A program made the translations under genes and the position numbers. This document shows, in pieces, positions 60,211-61,385 of a DNA stretch of 61,385 bases (its first letter is position 1; every line of letters starts with the position of its first letter). The DNA lies in NCBI GenBank assembly GCA_021792755.1, contig JAJYUA010000018.1, forward strand, positions 13,340-74,724, in the 5' to 3' direction. The notes below the pieces were generated by a model. The model ran no database searches. It was not told the DNA's origin and saw only the letters and a program-made list of their open reading frames with translations. Source of the stretch: Pseudomonadota bacterium (GTDB taxonomy: Bacteria > Pseudomonadota > Gammaproteobacteria > Steroidobacterales > Steroidobacteraceae).

Positions 60211-61188
60211 GTGATTGCCGCCGTGGGTGCGCCGGAAAATCACGACGATGTCTCGGCGGTGCCGATATTTCTCGTCGGCTCCGAACGCTCGGGCACCACC
60301 ATGCTGCGCCTGATGCTCGATCACCATCCGCAAATCGCTTTCAACCAGGAGTCCGAGTTTTTCGTTACCCGCATCTCCGACGCAGGCGATTTTCCGCAGT
60401 TGGACGCATACCGGAAATTCCTGTCGGAGGATCGCGTTTTTCGCCACAGCGGCTTTTCGATCGACGAGACTCTCGGGTATCGCGCGCTCTTGAATGACTT
60501 TCTGCGGCAGAAGCGCGCGAGACTCGGCAAGAGCATCGTCGGGGCGACGGTACATTATGATTTCCGCAAGCTCCGCTATGTTTGGCCTCGCGCGAAGTAC
60601 ATATACCTGTTCCGCGACGGACGCGACGTGGCAATCTCCGTGGTTCAGATGGGGTGGGCGGGCAACGAGTATGTCGCGGCCAATACCTGGCTCAGCGCAG
60701 AAGCCGAATGGTCGCAAGTGCGAAAAACGCTGATGCCGGCGGAATGGATCGAGGTTCGATACGAGGACCTGACTGAAGACCCGCGTTGCCAATTGCGCAG
60801 GATCTGCGACTTCGCGGGCGTCGAGTACAGCGAGCGGATGTTCGACTACGTCAAGACCTCGACCTATTCGTGGCCGGATCCGAAGAATAACCACAAATGG
60901 CGGCGGACGATGCCGCGCAAACGCCTGCAACTGCTCGAGGCGCGGCTCGGACCGCAATTGCAGGAGCGCGGATATGAAATGAGCTCGGCACAGGTCGCAC
61001 GACCGGGTCGTGTGCGTGATGCGTGGCTGAGCGTGCAGTCGAGACTCGGGATATTCAGATTTCGAATTGTCCATTTCGGGCTTGGACTCGTGATTGCCGA
61101 AACGCTTTCGCGCAGGCTCGGCTTGCCCGGCATGAATCTTGCGGCCCGGCGCGCCATCGACCGGATCATCGACCGGAATCTGAAATGA
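60211..61188 (+). CDS. Sulfotransferase (PAPS-dependent)
   Basis: Sulfotransferase-family protein, 325 aa, cytoplasmic. FLVGSERSGTTMLRLMLDHHP (20-40) holds the 5'-phosphosulfate loop; YIYLFRDGRDVAISVVQMGWAGN gives the 3'-phosphate loop with Arg and Ser; EWIEVRYEDLTEDPRCQLRRICDFAGV is the conserved third element. Catalytic residues appear complete. Likely adds sulfate to the exopolysaccharide or its precursor; 18 nt after the PIG-L gene, so co-transcribed. GTG 60211 start; ribosome site weak. Sulfated exopolysaccharide is an inference. Confidence 0.87.
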   Translation: MIAAVGAPENHDDVSAVPIFLVGSERSGTTMLRLMLDHHPQIAFNQESEFFVTRISDAGDFPQLDAYRKFLSEDRVFRHSGFSIDETLGYRALLNDFLRQKRARLGKSIVGATVHYDFRKLRYVWPRAKYIYLFRDGRDVAISVVQMGWAGNEYVAANTWLSAEAEWSQVRKTLMPAEWIEVRYEDLTEDPRCQLRRICDFAGVEYSERMFDYVKTSTYSWPDPKNNHKWRRTMPRKRLQLLEARLGPQLQERGYEMSSAQVARPGRVRDAWLSVQSRLGIFRFRIVHFGLGLVIAETLSRRLGLPGMNLAARRAIDRIIDRNLK

Positions 61189-61385
61189 CAGCCGCCGCCC
61201 GCGCTGCGCAGCCGCGGCCGGCTCGCGACAGCCGTACAGCGAGGCTGCGTCTCATCTCCTGAAGCGCTATCCAAAATGAGCCCGGTCCTGCTTGCCAAAA
61301 GTAGACCACCTGTACGTTCCGGGTTGTAGGAGCGGAAGAGGTATTCGAGGGCGGGTTGGGGCGGGGCGCGCCCGGGGAGGCCGTG
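61189..61385. other. Non-coding stretch at right edge
   Basis: 197 nt with no supported gene. Near 61290, CCAAAAGTAGACCACCTG resembles sequence often seen at ends of IS21-type insertion sequences, but the window stops before this can be judged. A G-rich run follows to the end. Confidence 0.3.

Overview
This is a GC-rich (roughly 70% by eye) proteobacterial chromosome segment. It is most likely gammaproteobacterial: it combines a xanthomonadin/aryl-polyene type cluster with a XanB2-like chorismatase, an MdtABC/MuxABC efflux operon and a PEP-CTERM/PrsK-PrsR system. A xanthomonad- or Nevskiales-like lineage is a guess from gene content only. Coding density is very high, and many adjacent genes overlap by ATGA, GTGA or TTGA. 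Because of the GC content, long antisense open frames are common and have been ignored.

Layout. (1) 0.1-3.7 kb: a large c-di-GMP enzyme carrying both a hemerythrin and a globin sensor. (2) 3.8-14.2 kb: a PEP-CTERM region. It holds the two-component pair prsR/prsK (minus strand), an NHL-repeat lipoprotein, four short secreted PEP-CTERM proteins and an XrtA-type polysaccharide deacetylase. Each PEP-CTERM gene has its own near-consensus sigma-54 promoter and intrinsic terminator. PrsR carries a sigma-54 activator domain, so this looks like a compact PrsKR-RpoN regulon for exported surface proteins. The exosortase that would process PEP-CTERM tails is not in the window. (3) 14.3-16.2 kb: a coiled-coil protein and a site-2 protease with CBS domains. 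(4) 16.3-25.6 kb, minus strand: a translationally coupled tripartite RND efflux operon (adaptor, two permeases, outer-membrane channel). (5) 25.8-32.6 kb, minus strand: a ClC channel and an operon of fused ABC permease, ABC ATPase, and a CpxR/CpxA-like two-component system.

(6) 32.8-47.1 kb, plus strand: a xanthomonadin-like aryl polyene operon. It contains a flavoprotein, a chorismatase (3-hydroxybenzoate starter), acyl- and glycosyltransferases, ACP, AMP-ligase, two hotdog dehydratases, an LpxL-like acyltransferase, a LolA-like protein, an MMPL exporter, a NodB-type deacetylase, a ketosynthase with a chain-length-factor-like partner, and a ketoreductase. A second ketosynthase, a thioesterase and a second ACP, known from other aryl polyene loci, are not seen here. 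(7) 47.4-50.8 kb: two tandem paralogous coiled-coil membrane proteins, a beta-carbonic anhydrase, a TMEM175-type channel and a frameshifted MetX-like acyltransferase.

(8) 51.1-61.2 kb: a second exosortase system and an exopolysaccharide locus. A VPEID-CTERM-like protein is followed by exosortase E fused to a CPBP protease. Then come glycosyltransferases, an O-antigen-ligase-like polymerase, a flippase, a PIG-L deacetylase and a sulfotransferase. Base composition becomes visibly less GC-rich toward the right end. The window closes in a short non-coding stretch.
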